Below the pieces are notes generated by a model. That model saw nothing but the letters and a program-made list of their open reading frames with translations. It ran no database searches and was not told the origin of the DNA. A DNA stretch of 62,878 nt from Hypholoma sublateritium FD-334 SS-4 (taxonomy: Eukaryota; Basidiomycota; Agaricomycetes; Agaricales; Strophariaceae): assembly GCA_000827495.1 (NCBI GenBank), contig KN817641.1, positions 1-62,878 of the forward strand, in the 5' to 3' direction. Each line of letters begins with the position of its first letter. The stretch's first letter is position 1. Made by a program: the position numbers and the translations under genes. Positions 35,640 to 47,024 of this stretch are shown here, piece after piece.

Positions 35640-37398
35640 GCGTGCTAATTAAATGATATAGTTAATATACCTCAGAAATGTGCTTTGTACTTCCCACAGA
35701 GATTGTCTTTCTCAACACAGACACAGCAAGTTTGAGGGATGTATTGACCGTAAGTAGTTGTGCTTGCCTCTTATCGGTAGGTTGAGCTAGTGTATTTGAG
35801 GAGATCAAGCCTTGTATATCAAGCTCAAGCATGCATCACAGCACCGTTCCGCTGAACATGCAGCCAAGCGTACCAGAGTACATACATACACCCGGTACAA
35901 GTTGATCCAGAAGACAGCGCGGGTCAGCTAGGGGTCCTCCCGGCGGAGATATTAACGTCGCGCATAGGCCAGAAAGATTTCGGGAAAGTGCGGGGCGAAG
36001 TACAAGGAGTCAGAGTAATGCAGCAACGCTGACATTCAAGAATACGTGGGGAATAGACAGCAGTCCCCTAAGTGAAAGGCGAAAGTTAAGGAAAGGCTTA
36101 CAGTCATGATCAGAGTAGAGACACAGGCATGATATAACGCCATGCACAATTCCCGAGCAATCCCCTGGCCTCCCGGGGATCCGATTGGGGCCTCTACCGG
36201 GACTGTCAGAAAGGAAACAGGATGCACGGAAGGACGCGCATCGACTGTGACCTCGAAGGCTGAAGCGGAGGCAGTGGTTTTGAGTACGACCAGGCGTTGA
36301 CGTCGCGGTCCATGCTGACTTGGCGTCCATGGATGTGGCTAACATGACCTGCAGAGGCCGCAGAGCCACCAGTCCGCGGTAAGAGAGAAACGGCGTGTGG
36401 ACTGACGAGAGGCTCGGGTAAAGCGGCAGGGTCACTCTCACCTTTTGCAAGTCACCCGTACAGCAGAGACAGATCTTGGGCTATTTGTGAGGATTCGATT
36501 AGTCCGCGAGTGGCGGAGGTGGGTGTTCGCAACGCTCACAAGCCAGGCGCGCCTTGTTGGCCCCCGCCAAGTCCTGGCGTCCAGCTGTTCGCAGCGCTAG
36601 CAGGCCTCCGCTGCAGTTGCTAGTTGTCATAGGCTGTCATCAATAGTCTACCTTACGTCGTCGTGGGTGTGGCGGAGGCATGGATGCATGGATGTGTGGC
36701 GTGGTGAGCCAATGGGCCGTGGCCTTCGCGGCTTGGCCACTGGCTGCGTACGCCGGATGCTACGTCACGCTAAGCGAAGCGCGCACGCGGTCAGGAGGAT
36801 GCGCGCAATGCGCATCACCCTGCTGTCGTCTCCGAGGCGATATGCACGGTTGATGAGTGTGACAAACAGCGACGGCGAGCGCCAGATGGGGCCTCGTATT
36901 TCCACGCGTTGCTGTCTCCTGATTTACGCCTTTCGAGTTCTCGTCGCGCTTCGTCGATAACCGGGCCCCCGGCGATGGTGAGCAAATGGTGAGGCGAAAG
37001 TTTAGAAGCGTCCGGACTCCGCGAGGCTGATCAATGGCTGAGCGCTGACGACAGATCTCGGCTCCAAGCAGTCAGACTTGAGTCAGACACTACATCCGAG
37101 CATCAGAAAACTTGTCGCGCACTGCCAGCTGATCAAGCCTAAGAATCCTTTCTGATGAACTTCCTGTCATTAAATTTACGTGGCAGCTCAATGTGGATCT
37201 CTAAATTTCCTTGTCCTTTTCATTTGCTTTTCATACCTTTTTTTTCAATCTTTTTTTAATGGCTCTATTTATAGAACGATTTGTCGCGAACGGAAGGATG
37301 GCTTGAGCAAGTTCTTATTATTTGGATATTCAGATTGTAACTTTGAGATAGTCTACGAGCATTCCAATGAAAACTATGCCCCCTAGGGTACCATTTGA
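35640..37398. other. intergenic region between monooxygenase and prenyltransferase
   Basis: Two convergent genes end on either side. The middle (about 35880–37100) is relatively GC-rich and has open frames on both strands (for example minus 36010–36450), but none has a motif or a consistent spliced extension. I call no gene here. Confidence 0.5.
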
Positions 37399-38754
37399 CT
37401 AGACACCCGATTCAAATACTTTAGTACAGCCTTTTTTAGGTGACACAAAAACATAACTTGCCTCGAATTTATTCCAGCAGTCTTCTGTATCATTTTCGCG
37501 CAATGTCCATAATTGCCACAAAAGGTGAAATGTGGTTGCTCCCACGGAAATAAGGTAATACCATAATCCTTGGTGATTGAGGTACCCAGCGACAGCTATT
37601 GCAGAAACAAAGCCGGCGGCAAATATAACTAATATCTCGCGAACATGGTCGCCAAATAGCAAGGATGTCGACTTTACTCCGATCTTGACATCATCCTCTC
37701 TGTCCTGCAGAAAGTATCAAAGTTTGGAAATTTTTGGGATCCGTCACATTTACTTACTTGGCACCCATAGATAGTGTCATAGACAATTGCCCAACTACCT
37801 TGAATGTCAGCCCCCTAATAATGAGAATAAATGATCATGAATACCACACAATCCCAAGCAGATATGTCAGTGGAATTCCCAGGTCTTGCAACTTAACGCG
37901 CATCACCCAGATAAAGATATATCCCCAACCCATGGCAAGACCTGCCATGAGAAGAGCTTTAGAGAGTAACAACAGAGATAAAATGTCGAGGTTCTAACCT
38001 AGGAATGCTTGTGGCCAATAAGTCACCCGCTTCATGATTGGATATATAATCTGAAGAACAAAAAGACCAAATACGCCAACTGCGTAGCTATTTTCACATT
38101 TTGAGCCAGGTTTCATAATGAAAAGGTGGTAAGTACTTACACAGTCAAGTCCTGCAAATAGATGAGAACGCCCAACAAGATGCCGACTTCAAGAAGGAGG
38201 CAGTTGACACCTCCTCGTACGGAAATGGCACCTGAGGCAATGGGTCTATTCTTCGTTCGTTCTACAAAATTCACAAGGATCTTATTGATGCACTGAGAAC
38301 GGACTATGCACGAATCCCGTACCAACTGATTATTAAAAATAGAATATGTCAGTGGCCAGAATGATGTAGACAAAGGAAGCATGCCAAATACCTTTGCGGT
38401 CCAAGTCACGGTCAAAGATATCGCTCAGGACACAGGCAGCAGAATGAAGCAGGGTACACAGGAAGGCGCACATAGCCAGCTCCCGCCAATATTCGACGAG
38501 AGGCTGATGTGTCCGGTAACCGGTCATAGTCAGTGCCCATGCTGTGCATGGCACATTTGAGATGAGTTTTCATCTGATTGAAGAGTGATTATCATACCGC
38601 AAGGCCAGAAGACAAGGATAGATCCCGCCGGGAATTTGTGAAGACGATTGAGTTTCCAGTAAAGTGAGATCAGGGAGGGTTTACTCTTCCAAGTTGTTGG
38701 CTCAGGGAGTGAATCCGTCTTGAGTAGAGGTGTAGTCTGAGTAGCCGTAGACAT
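37399..38754 (-). CDS. UbiA-family aromatic prenyltransferase
   Basis: Integral membrane enzyme that joins a prenyl diphosphate to an aromatic acceptor. Seven exons (38754–38598, 38541–38392, 38261–38141, 38087–37999, 37941–37850, 37814–37758, 37704–37399) give 323 residues. Both Asp-rich Mg-prenyl-PP motifs are present: DIFDRDLDRK at 93–102 followed by ERTKNRP, and DTIYGCQDREDD at 216–227. Several hydrophobic helices lie between. The N-terminus (MSTATQTTPLLKTDS) is short and does not look like a strong mitochondrial presequence, so a role in secondary metabolism is more likely than COQ2; this is inference. The last ~20 residues are uncertain: a possible GC donor near 37459 would give another C-terminus. 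Convergent with the FAD monooxygenase. Confidence 0.88.
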
Positions 38755-41251
38755 TGCGGAATGTGCTGCAGCGTTAAATCAAACCGACACACTACGTCGA
38801 ACCCTTTAATAACTACTCGGGATTCATCGATATTTGCCCACGTTCACGCACCAAAAAGGCAGCATGACATTGGACGACTGTCAAAGGGAAGAGGCTGGAA
38901 TAGTATACGCTTCTGACCCATTAGTACTTGGGTTATTCAGTCACGTCAGAATTCTGATGCAACGGAAGAGGACGCTTTCACATGTTACCATCCCAATCAC
39001 CCCCACAACCGAATAAATGTTAGTTTTGACAAATATAGAGGGGGGGAAAACACTATGCCATTTGAAAAGTCAAGCATTACTCACCGATGATCTACGGGAT
39101 ACCGGACATTGGCATAATACATCAACCTCGGCTTGGACGTTCAGTCGTTCGAGCTGCATCCGTGGAGATTTCGGACCTCTCGGCAACGCAGCACACTTAA
39201 GATGTCGGGAAATTCATTCATGGCAACTCTTATCGTGACCACATTGGCAACACTTTTTATTCTAAAAGCAGAGTGCTTCTGGTGTGTGGACCTACTAATT
39301 GAACCTGCATGGAATAGGCCGAATTAGGACGGGCTCTTAAACCCGTCCAGGCCCTGAAAAGATAAAGTCCAAGTTAATAAAAGACAGTAGAAGACCCACT
39401 GCTGACTCCGCTGGGGTTTCATACGTATTTTCACCCTCCCGCCGAAGATGGTCGCAGTATTGCGAGAGCCACATGGTGAGATTGATCGTAAACGCCGGTG
39501 TTTGCGACCTGGCGGTGGATTGCATTTGGCGACGATCCTGAGCAGTCAAGTGTCCTTTTTCGGCAATAACATATCCCAAACAGGAAAGAACAAGATTCGC
39601 CATTGCACACCAGCCAGTCCTCGGAGTCGGCGTGTCGAAAATCCTACTCTCTCATGGATATATACATCAGCTTCTTTCCTGCGACCCCCGTTTGTTGCTG
39701 CAAAGAAAGTCATGAAAATAAAAGGAGGGCCTTAACTCCGCTGACGTTGATGAGATACTACCGGCTCATTCTAGGGCGTGAAATGCTCGTGCGTACCCAG
39801 ATACATGGTGCACAGCTGTCGGTCTCGGCTCTATGTACTGCTCACTGACAACTCTGGAAATCTCGAAGACTTGATAATCATAAAGTTGACAAGCGGCCGT
39901 GAGCGAGGCCTGAGGCTGTGTGCTGACAGCAAGCTAATTATAGAAGGGATATATGTAGCCCAAGGCCCAAGGGACATCATCTTCCCCACTCGCTCCACCC
40001 GCAGCGGAGGTGACCGCATAAATGTTCAGTGTCATCAGAGACTGCCGGAGGTCAGGGAAGATATAATATGAGCTGGAAAGATCCACTTCTCAATAGGACT
40101 TACCCACAAAGGCAGAGAATTGCCACACTTGAGATTATGGCTTCGCCGCTTCAACTCTTTTTAAGACAATGGACATTCACGGAATATCCATGTATCGTTC
40201 TGGAGTGAAAATACTCGTCTCCAGACAGGAAGGAAATAACCACCGCAGTACCCCTTTCCCTCCCAAGACCTATAAATTCGCTGGGTGTCAGCAGCGCGGT
40301 GTAGTACTAGTATTGACAAAGAAGTTGCGCATGCATACGCCGCTCACATTTGACACAGAGTATTCCTGGCAGTATATATCGGTGTTACTTACTCTGCTCT
40401 GCTCAAACCCCTCTGAAAAGAGGTCCGACACTGCGGTGCTAAGCGGATTGAGTTTTTCTGAGCAACTAAAGCATACTGTGCATCGAGAAGAAGAGAGCTG
40501 GTACAGTGATGTATTCTCGAGAACGGTGCCTAAGATGCTACTTTCATGGCAAGGCCACCCCTATTTTAAGTACCAAAGTTCTGGGCTTCTCTGATTTTAT
40601 GCATGAAGATCGGAGGCTGTGGATACATACCTAAGAATATGGCATCTTAAAATTGTGATAGATGCGATAGAAAGTGGTCGCAACCAATAACATGTGTGAT
40701 GACTTGAATGTCATGTTAACTGCATATAGGCCTCTGTATTAGCTTCGTGGAAGCCTGTCGTTCTGAAACTAGGAGGTGCGGATTTTGCTGGTCAAAGTAT
40801 TGCAGATGACCTTTATTTAGCATCATTTCCGTTGACAGACTGTTGTAATCAAAACGCCAGTCTGTAGGAAACCTGTACTGATCTCGAGGACGTTAAACTT
40901 ATCTTGCAGATGTGCTGCCTCACTACGCTGCCGTAAGATATCGTTACAATTATACGCCACGAGAAAGTGTAAACATGGCATGGCGACCACACTGAAGCTC
41001 AACCGATGCTACGGGCCCAAGGCCAAGTGCCTTTATACTGTCCGGCGTTGAGAAACACCTTTTCCGTGCCAATTGTGCTCGAAAAGGGATTGAGAAGATG
41101 GCTACAAGGCGTCTCGGGGCCTCAGTCGGGTGAATATAGGTGCGAACAATGATTATGCTTTTATACACTATTTATTTTAAAGTAGTACACACACTACTCC
41201 GATCTCCCCCATTACCCCAGATTCTATGTTACATTTAAACTCTCAATATGG
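38755..41251. other. AT-rich accessory stretch, no recognised gene
   Basis: Two frames are moderately long (minus 39337–39603, 88 codons; plus 40169–40594, 141 codons). Neither shows a family motif, and I could not splice either into a larger gene. A short hairpin (GGACGGG…CCCGTCC) lies at 39327–39348. The first ~200 bases should contain the prenyltransferase promoter. I looked for P450, methyltransferase and terpene-cyclase motifs that would complete a cluster and found none. Confidence 0.45.
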
Positions 41252-42514
41252 TTACGACGAATTCCAGAACGAGCGCGCAGCGCGCCGCATCTGCGTGCGC
41301 GCGAGGACGGGCGCGCACGCCTTGACGCGCAGCAGGTCGGGCCTGTCGAACCACTGCAGCGCGTTGCCCGAGTGCGGGCGGTGCTCGGGCACGGTGTGCA
41401 TGATGTCGCTGAGCGCCGCGCGGACACTCGCGGGGATCGTGCTGCGCTCGCGTGGGCCCGGCGTGCGCGCGAGCTGAAATAGCGCCTTGCGCGTGTGCAC
41501 GCGGTCGTATGGGATGCGCAGCGGTGCAGGCGGTGCACCGGTGAAGATCTGCGGGTGCGTGAGCAAGCTGTGTGGGGTAGGGGGGGGGGGCAGGGACGGA
41601 CCTCTATCGCGGTGCATCCGAGTGCGTATATGTCGCTCTCGAGGCGGTACTCCCCCGCGTACTCGCCGGAGCGGTAGTTATCGAGCGCGAAGATGTAGTA
41701 GGCGGGGGGATTGATGAGTTCGGGTGCGAGGTAAGCGCCGAAGTGGTCGAGGGTGTCTGCGCTTGGGGCGTCCTCGTCCGAGAACACGCCGAGGACACAG
41801 CTACCGTCTGGGCGCACGACTACATTGCTCTACAGTAATGGATTAGTATTGCTCGGGGCGGCGATAATATCGGCGACTCACGGGCCGTACTGCGCCGTGC
41901 ACGATCTCGCGGCGGTGCAGGAAGTCAAGGCCCCGTGCGACGTCGGCGCACTGGATAGACATCATCATCCCATAAGCACGGCTTATGGTGCGACGTGTAT
42001 GGGGTACTTACGCAGGCGCGGCGGTCAACGTTGCTGTGCTTTCCGAGGTACTCCATTATGGTGATATTAGGATAATTGAATGAGAAGAGAGCAGGCGGTT
42101 CATCTGGGACTGCGTAAAGCCCGCGTATGTGGACCAAGTTATTGTGTTCTTTACTCGGCAGTCTTTGTATTTTCTTGACCAGATGCTGTGCGGCCGCCAC
42201 AAGAAATTAGTATCTGCGCGTGATTGTATTTGTGATGCAGATGCTTACTGTTATTGCCTGTGGCCCACGGATGCGCACGATGCTCAAGCGAACTGGAGAC
42301 GCTGAATGTCCTGAGTAGGCTGTCTGCCAATATTCAGAACTGCGTTCCCTCTCAAAAAGACATGCGTTGTACATACCTCTCCTTCTTTGTTCGGCGGCTG
42401 CTCATGCACCAAAGAAGTATGCCACAGCGGTAAATCCGGATGTGAATGGTGGAGAGTATGCACGTCGTGAGGAGTGAGTTTGTAGATGTCTGGCTGCCGT
42501 GATATGACCTGCAT
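41252..42514 (-). CDS. protein pseudokinase (catalytic residues lost)
   Basis: Six exons (42514–42377, 42323–42249, 42185–42012, 41950–41882, 41829–41602, 41548–41252) give 326 residues with a protein-kinase C-lobe: helix-E-like VARGLDFLHRREIVHG, an APE motif (YLAPEL, 185–190) and helix F (ESDIYALGCTAIEIFTG). The catalytic-loop HRD is HGA at 147–149 (HGAVRPSN), and the DFG site reads VFS at about 167–169. No glycine-rich loop is visible in the short N-lobe. With the catalytic Asp and the metal-binding Asp both absent it should not phosphorylate; a scaffold or regulatory role is inferred. All exons are in frame with good splice sites, so it looks maintained. Its 5' flank is an inverted copy of the p24 gene's upstream DNA. 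Confidence 0.85.
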
Positions 42515-42591
42515 GATATTGGCGTGATGAATTGAGAAAGTGAGAATTCGGGTCGAGCACGGGCTTGTATTATATAGAGCGCATGCACGGC

Positions 42592-42849
42592 TAGGGTGGC
42601 CGAGAACCGCAAGGCTCACTCGACATTTGACTTTCAACTGTTCGGCTGACAGCCTCATCACATGCACATTTTCCCGCGCCCAACCTCGCTCTCGCTGCAT
42701 TTTGTACAACTTTAATGCTCTTATTACTCTTTTTTTTTACCTTCCTGAGCAAGTAAATAGCCTTTTCTGCACATTTTACACATGGTAGTAAGATGGGAGA
42801 GCCCAGAAACCTCCGGAAACGAGGAAAAGATGATGTCACGTGACGTGCA
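42592..42849 (-). repeat. inverted-repeat arm 1: 258-bp sequence upstream of the pseudokinase
   Basis: Nearly identical to the reverse complement of 44109–44367; differences are a few substitutions and the length of a poly-T/poly-A run. It lies 78–335 bases upstream of the pseudokinase ATG. It contains the palindromic E-box TCACGTGA at 42836–42843. Similarity ends abruptly at both borders. Confidence 0.93.
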
Positions 42850-44108
42850 GCGCCGCAGCCACGCAGCCAAAGCCAACCACTACTCTTTGTAGGGGCGCGG
42901 TAATATTACTGGTCAGTAGTGGGAGATCAGAAACTGTTTTTCCAAGCATGATGTGATATTGGGTAGGCTATTTATGGGCCACACAGTGGTGATTTCCTAG
43001 CTTTTTAGGTCGGGCTCAGCAGTTTGTGCATGGCCGGTTCGTGTCACATCACCTTATGGGCGTCAAACCTTTCAGGTACTCTGCGCTATTGGAAGAATGG
43101 TGCAAGTGATGGCCTCACAGGCCGCAAAACATATTTAAGGCAAAGTAACACACAAGGCTGAAGCGTGGAGAAACATTGCTTTTTCAGCAAAGAAACCGCG
43201 AAAACTGTTTCTTCTAAACATGACTACTACTAGACGCGACAAGTTTAGAAAGCTCAAAAACTCAATATATAATAGCGAAGAGATAATATATGAGCTACCT
43301 CCTGACCTTTATGCACTCGTAAGTGGTCACGGCGGCCGTTTTTTGTCCATTCATATGTGCGATAGTGCCTGAATCTGTTCGTGTTCTGGCTTGGTTCTGG
43401 CCTTATTTTCATCGCTGTATTTGCATGTCAAGCGGATGTTAGCTTCCGCGGCTGCGATTTATCGTGGTGCAGTGGTTTCAACCATCAATATCCCCTAGTC
43501 ACCCGGAGAAATAATGCACTTGTCAGACAAACACTTGACTTTCAGTCTGTCGATTGCGTTGAACCGCAATGCGGCGGTACTTTCACGTTGAAGCAACTAT
43601 TCTGGACCGCGTCCATTCGAACTTTAGCTTATTTAAACCGCTTCAATAGCACATCTGCGTAACCAGTTAGAGGCACATAAGAAGGGAGTAGAACATCAAA
43701 GATTCAGACTCATTCTGTCTGTGTAATTTATCATTCATCTGTCAGAGGCGCACAGGACGTGCAAATTGGGGTTTGCTTGAATTTTTAATTCCAGTGCCTC
43801 AGATTAAGTGTGAGCCTGGCCGACGCCAGCTTACAACACGTACACATGTAAGCGTCCGTCACTTATAAGTTATCCTCTACCCATCACACATGCGCGCGCA
43901 CGCTCAACCATCCGCGCGCACGCACGATGGGTCTCCATGATACGCCGCCTCTCCACATTCCACATTTGTGAAATTACGGAGCTGTTGGTGGTCTAATGCA
44001 GCAGGTATATACACATTATTCTCTCTTATTGAAATTCCAGTCCCAGGCAGGTAGACGCGCTGCAAACAAGGTAAAACGCGTCGTCGACGCGTAGACATCA
44101 GACGCTGT
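42850..44108. other. spacer between the inverted-repeat arms
   Basis: About 1.26 kb of AT-rich DNA. A plus-strand Met at 43220 opens a 33-codon frame ending at a good donor (GCACTC|gtaagt), and a 93-codon frame lies at 43381–43662, but I cannot join them into a convincing gene. With the arms it forms an inverted-repeat-bounded unit. Confidence 0.4.
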
Positions 44109-44367
44109 TGCACGTCACGTGACATTGTCTTTTCCTCGTTTCCGGAGGTTTCTGGGCTCTCCCATCTTACTACCATGTGTAAAATGTGCAGAAAAGGCTA
44201 TTTACTTGCTCAGGAAGGTAAAAAAAAAAGAGTAATAAGAGCATTAAAGTTGTACAAAATGCAGCGAGAGCGAGGTTGGGCGCGGGAAAATGTGCATGTG
44301 ATGAGGCTGTCAGCCGAACAGTTGAAAGTCAAATGTCGAGTGAGCCTTGCGGTTCTCGGCCACCCTA
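44109..44367 (+). repeat. inverted-repeat arm 2: 259-bp sequence upstream of the p24 gene
   Basis: Partner of 42592–42849 in opposite orientation, with the same TCACGTGA palindrome at 44115–44122. It lies 221–479 bases upstream of the p24 ATG, in the same orientation relative to that gene as arm 1 is to the pseudokinase. Confidence 0.93.
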
Positions 44368-44587
44368 CACGGCTGTAATATTTCCGTGATGATTTGTGGC
44401 TTTAGTGATGATTCACAGCCTCGAGATCTGACAAAGGGAGGCCGAGCCTGGAGTGGTCTCATGATTGCGGCAAGAACTGTGTGGAGGCAGTGAATCTGAA
44501 TCAAGCCCCTGCTTGGCAACGGCCCCCGGGCCAAATAACACGACAGCACTCCGCCGCCTCGCAGCGGACTTGTCTCTTCACTCCAAA

Positions 44588-45369
44588 ATGCGGTTCCTCC
44601 TCCCGCTCCTTCTTTCCTTCGTCTCCTCCATCCACGCCCTCCACTTCTATCTCGACGCAAATCAGCAGCGCTGCTTCATCGAAGAGCTGCCCACGGACAC
44701 CGTCGTTGAGGGTATGCGTTATATTTCACCCGTTATGCACCAAATTAACCGCTCCTAGGCCACTATCGTGCGCTCGAATGGAATGAACAGGAACAGACGT
44801 ACGGCGAGAACCCCGAGCTGGGTATTGTTGTTGAGGTTCAGGTCCGTGGCTCGCTTACCTGCCACGCGCCACCGTCTGACCAGCGGCACAGGAAGAACCC
44901 TCCGGCCACGTCGTAGTTAGGTCCGTTGGGCCCCTGGACGGCCGATTTACCTTCACCTCGCACGAGGCCGGCGACCACTCTATTTGTCTCTCTACCAACT
45001 ATACGTCATGGTTCAGCCACACCCACATCCGCCTCTACCTCGACATCGTCGTTGGCTCGACTAGGCCAGATGTCGAGCACGACAGGAACCATGTGTCCGA
45101 TCTCGCAGGAAAGGTCCGCGACCTAAATAGCAAGCTTGAAGATATTCGCCGGGAGCAGCAGTACCAGCGGGAGCGTGAAGAAGACTACCGGGATCTAAGC
45201 GAGGCCACGAATTCGCGTGCGGTGTGGTATAGCGTGGCCCAGATTATTGTCCTGGTCGCCACGTGTGCCTGGCAGTTGAGGCATTTGAAGGTATGTCGCA
45301 GTGCACTCTCTGCTTGGCCTGTTCTCATATGCTCTGCAGCGCTTCTTTGAGGATAGGAAGAGCCGCTAG
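44588..45369 (+). CDS. p24/EMP24-family cargo receptor (ERP1-like)
   Basis: Type I membrane protein of COPI/COPII vesicles cycling between ER and Golgi. Four exons (44588–44711, 44759–44841, 44892–45290, 45340–45369) give 211 residues. Order: signal peptide (MRFLLPLLLSFVSSIHA), GOLD domain beginning LHFYLDANQQRCFIEELP and including GRFTFTSHEAGDHSICLS, a luminal coiled coil (VRDLNSKLEDIRREQQYQRE), one transmembrane segment (VWYSVAQIIVLVATCAWQL) and a short cytosolic tail RHLKRFFEDRKSR with the family's FF motif. The tail shape suits the ERP1/5/6 branch. It is convergent with ETR1, only 78 bp between stop codons. Confidence 0.93.
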
Positions 45370-45447
45370 GTTCACGATGTATTATTGCTTAATGACCATG
45401 CATTTCCTTACACGACCAATTTATTCCACTAATTCTACTGCATATAT

Positions 45448-46960
45448 TTACTCTATCTTCAGCAACAGCTTCTTTCCGTAGCGCCCTTCCGACATCGCCA
45501 CCATTGCCTCCTGCAGCTTCTCAGTCGCCTCTTCATCTGTCTGGGCGGCAGATATCGTCAATACCTCATGTGCAGGGGTATCAAGCTGTCACTAGTTTCA
45601 GAACATATCTGGTCCCTGCACTTATCAACACACCTTGTTTTCCTTGATCAAGTTTACAAGCGTCTGCATCAGCTGTGCACGCTCCTCGGCGCTCTTCATG
45701 CTGTACCACCGCGTCTGCCAGAAACCATGGGATTTGAGGTTTTTGAAGATGAAAAGGGACGTCGGCAGGGACAATGGCTGTTTCGCCATTGCGCCGTAGG
45801 AGACCAGATGCGCGTCGGCGCCCAGCAGGCGGGCCATCAGTGCTGTGTCTTTCCCACCTATGCGAAGAGAGGGCTATTAGTGTCTGGTGCGAGCTTCGGG
45901 GATGTGGGAATGCGGGTGAAGTAGTGGGAGCCGGGGACTCGTACCAACGCAGTTCAACCCGAGTCGAATAGCCTGCGTCCCATGGATGTGAGTACAATTC
46001 TCTGCGATGAAAGGACACACATACTTTGCTGCCTGTCCATGCTTTGATCTTGTCTCGCACAGACTTGTCTGCGAGTTCGTCGTATGTGAGGACTTGTGTT
46101 GCACCTAGTGCATGGAGCCTTTGCTTGAGTTCGTCAATCTCAGGTCTGAAGGGATGGTCAGACAGTATGAAATGGGGTCAGAATAGTGCCATACCTGTGG
46201 CGTACGAGGTTGAGCGTGTTCAGCCCGCGTGCTTTCGCAATCTGAATGACGGCTTGGCCGACCTACGGAGTCTAATGAGAGGATAGGCCGGACGACGGCG
46301 GAACGCGGACGTACTGCGCTGTTCGCCCCGTTCTGCACGACCCAGTCGCCGGGTGCGAGGTCGATGAACTCGGATAGCATGTTATACGCCGTCGGGGGGT
46401 TGACCTAACCATGTGTTAACTGATAGATAGATCGTCTACCCGCGGAGGGTACACACCGTGAGCGTCGCCGCCTGCGCCTCGGTCAGCGCCTCGGCATCGG
46501 GTACGCGTGCAACGTCCGCTGCGGCCACTGCGCGCTCGGCAGCCCACGTCCCCGCTTGCGGGCGCGTGAGGATGACCCAGTCGCCGACGCCGAGCCCGCT
46601 CACACCCGGACCGACAGCGCTGACGCGCGCGACACCCTCGTTCCCGCCGACCCAGACGGTGCCCGTGTCCAACGGGTCGGAGACGGAGTGCGTGGGGAGG
46701 TGCACGGCGTCGTCCGCGCGCGGCTTGCTCGGGTAGACGCCCTCGACGACGTTGAGGTCCGCAGGGTTGATCGGCGCGAGCAGGACCTGCAGGTTGAGCG
46801 TGCCCGCGGGCGGGGGTGGCAGCGCGGGGACGGAGCGCACACGCAGGACTGTGGCGGGGTCGCCGTTGACGGCGTAGACGACGGCGCGGCCGCTGCGCGC
46901 GGCGGACGTCGCGAAGAGGCGGCTCAGGCGGTGCGCTGGTGGGCGGCGGAGGGAAAACAT
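45448..46960 (-). CDS. ETR1: mitochondrial trans-2-enoyl-ACP/CoA reductase (ETR1/MECR)
   Basis: Last-step reductase of mitochondrial type II fatty-acid synthesis, NADPH-dependent, MDR superfamily without zinc. Seven exons (46960–46457, 46404–46315, 46262–46195, 46145–46025, 45972–45945, 45857–45634, 45564–45448) give 383 residues. An Arg/Ser-rich mitochondrial presequence (MFSLRRPPAHRLSRLFATS) precedes the GroES-like domain with VLLAPINPADLNVVEG and GGNEGVARV. The nucleotide-binding part has DWVVQNGANSAVGQAVIQIA and LNLVRHRPEIDEL, and the C-terminal part has LGADAHLVSYGAMAKQPLSL and GFWQTRWY. An upstream in-frame Met at 46975 is an alternative start. Confidence 0.94.
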
Positions 46961-47024
46961 GAGTGATGGCGTCATACAATTCACGTGTGGTAGAAATACA
47001 TGCTTGCGATAAATATGCGATAAG

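Noticed and set aside
36010..36960. Open frames of 146 (minus) and 97 (plus) codons between monooxygenase and prenyltransferase
   Set aside because: Protein composition looks random, and I found no family signature or spliced extension.
40169..40594. 141-codon plus-strand frame as a possible further cluster gene
   Set aside because: No P450, methyltransferase, reductase or transporter motif, and it could not be extended by splicing.
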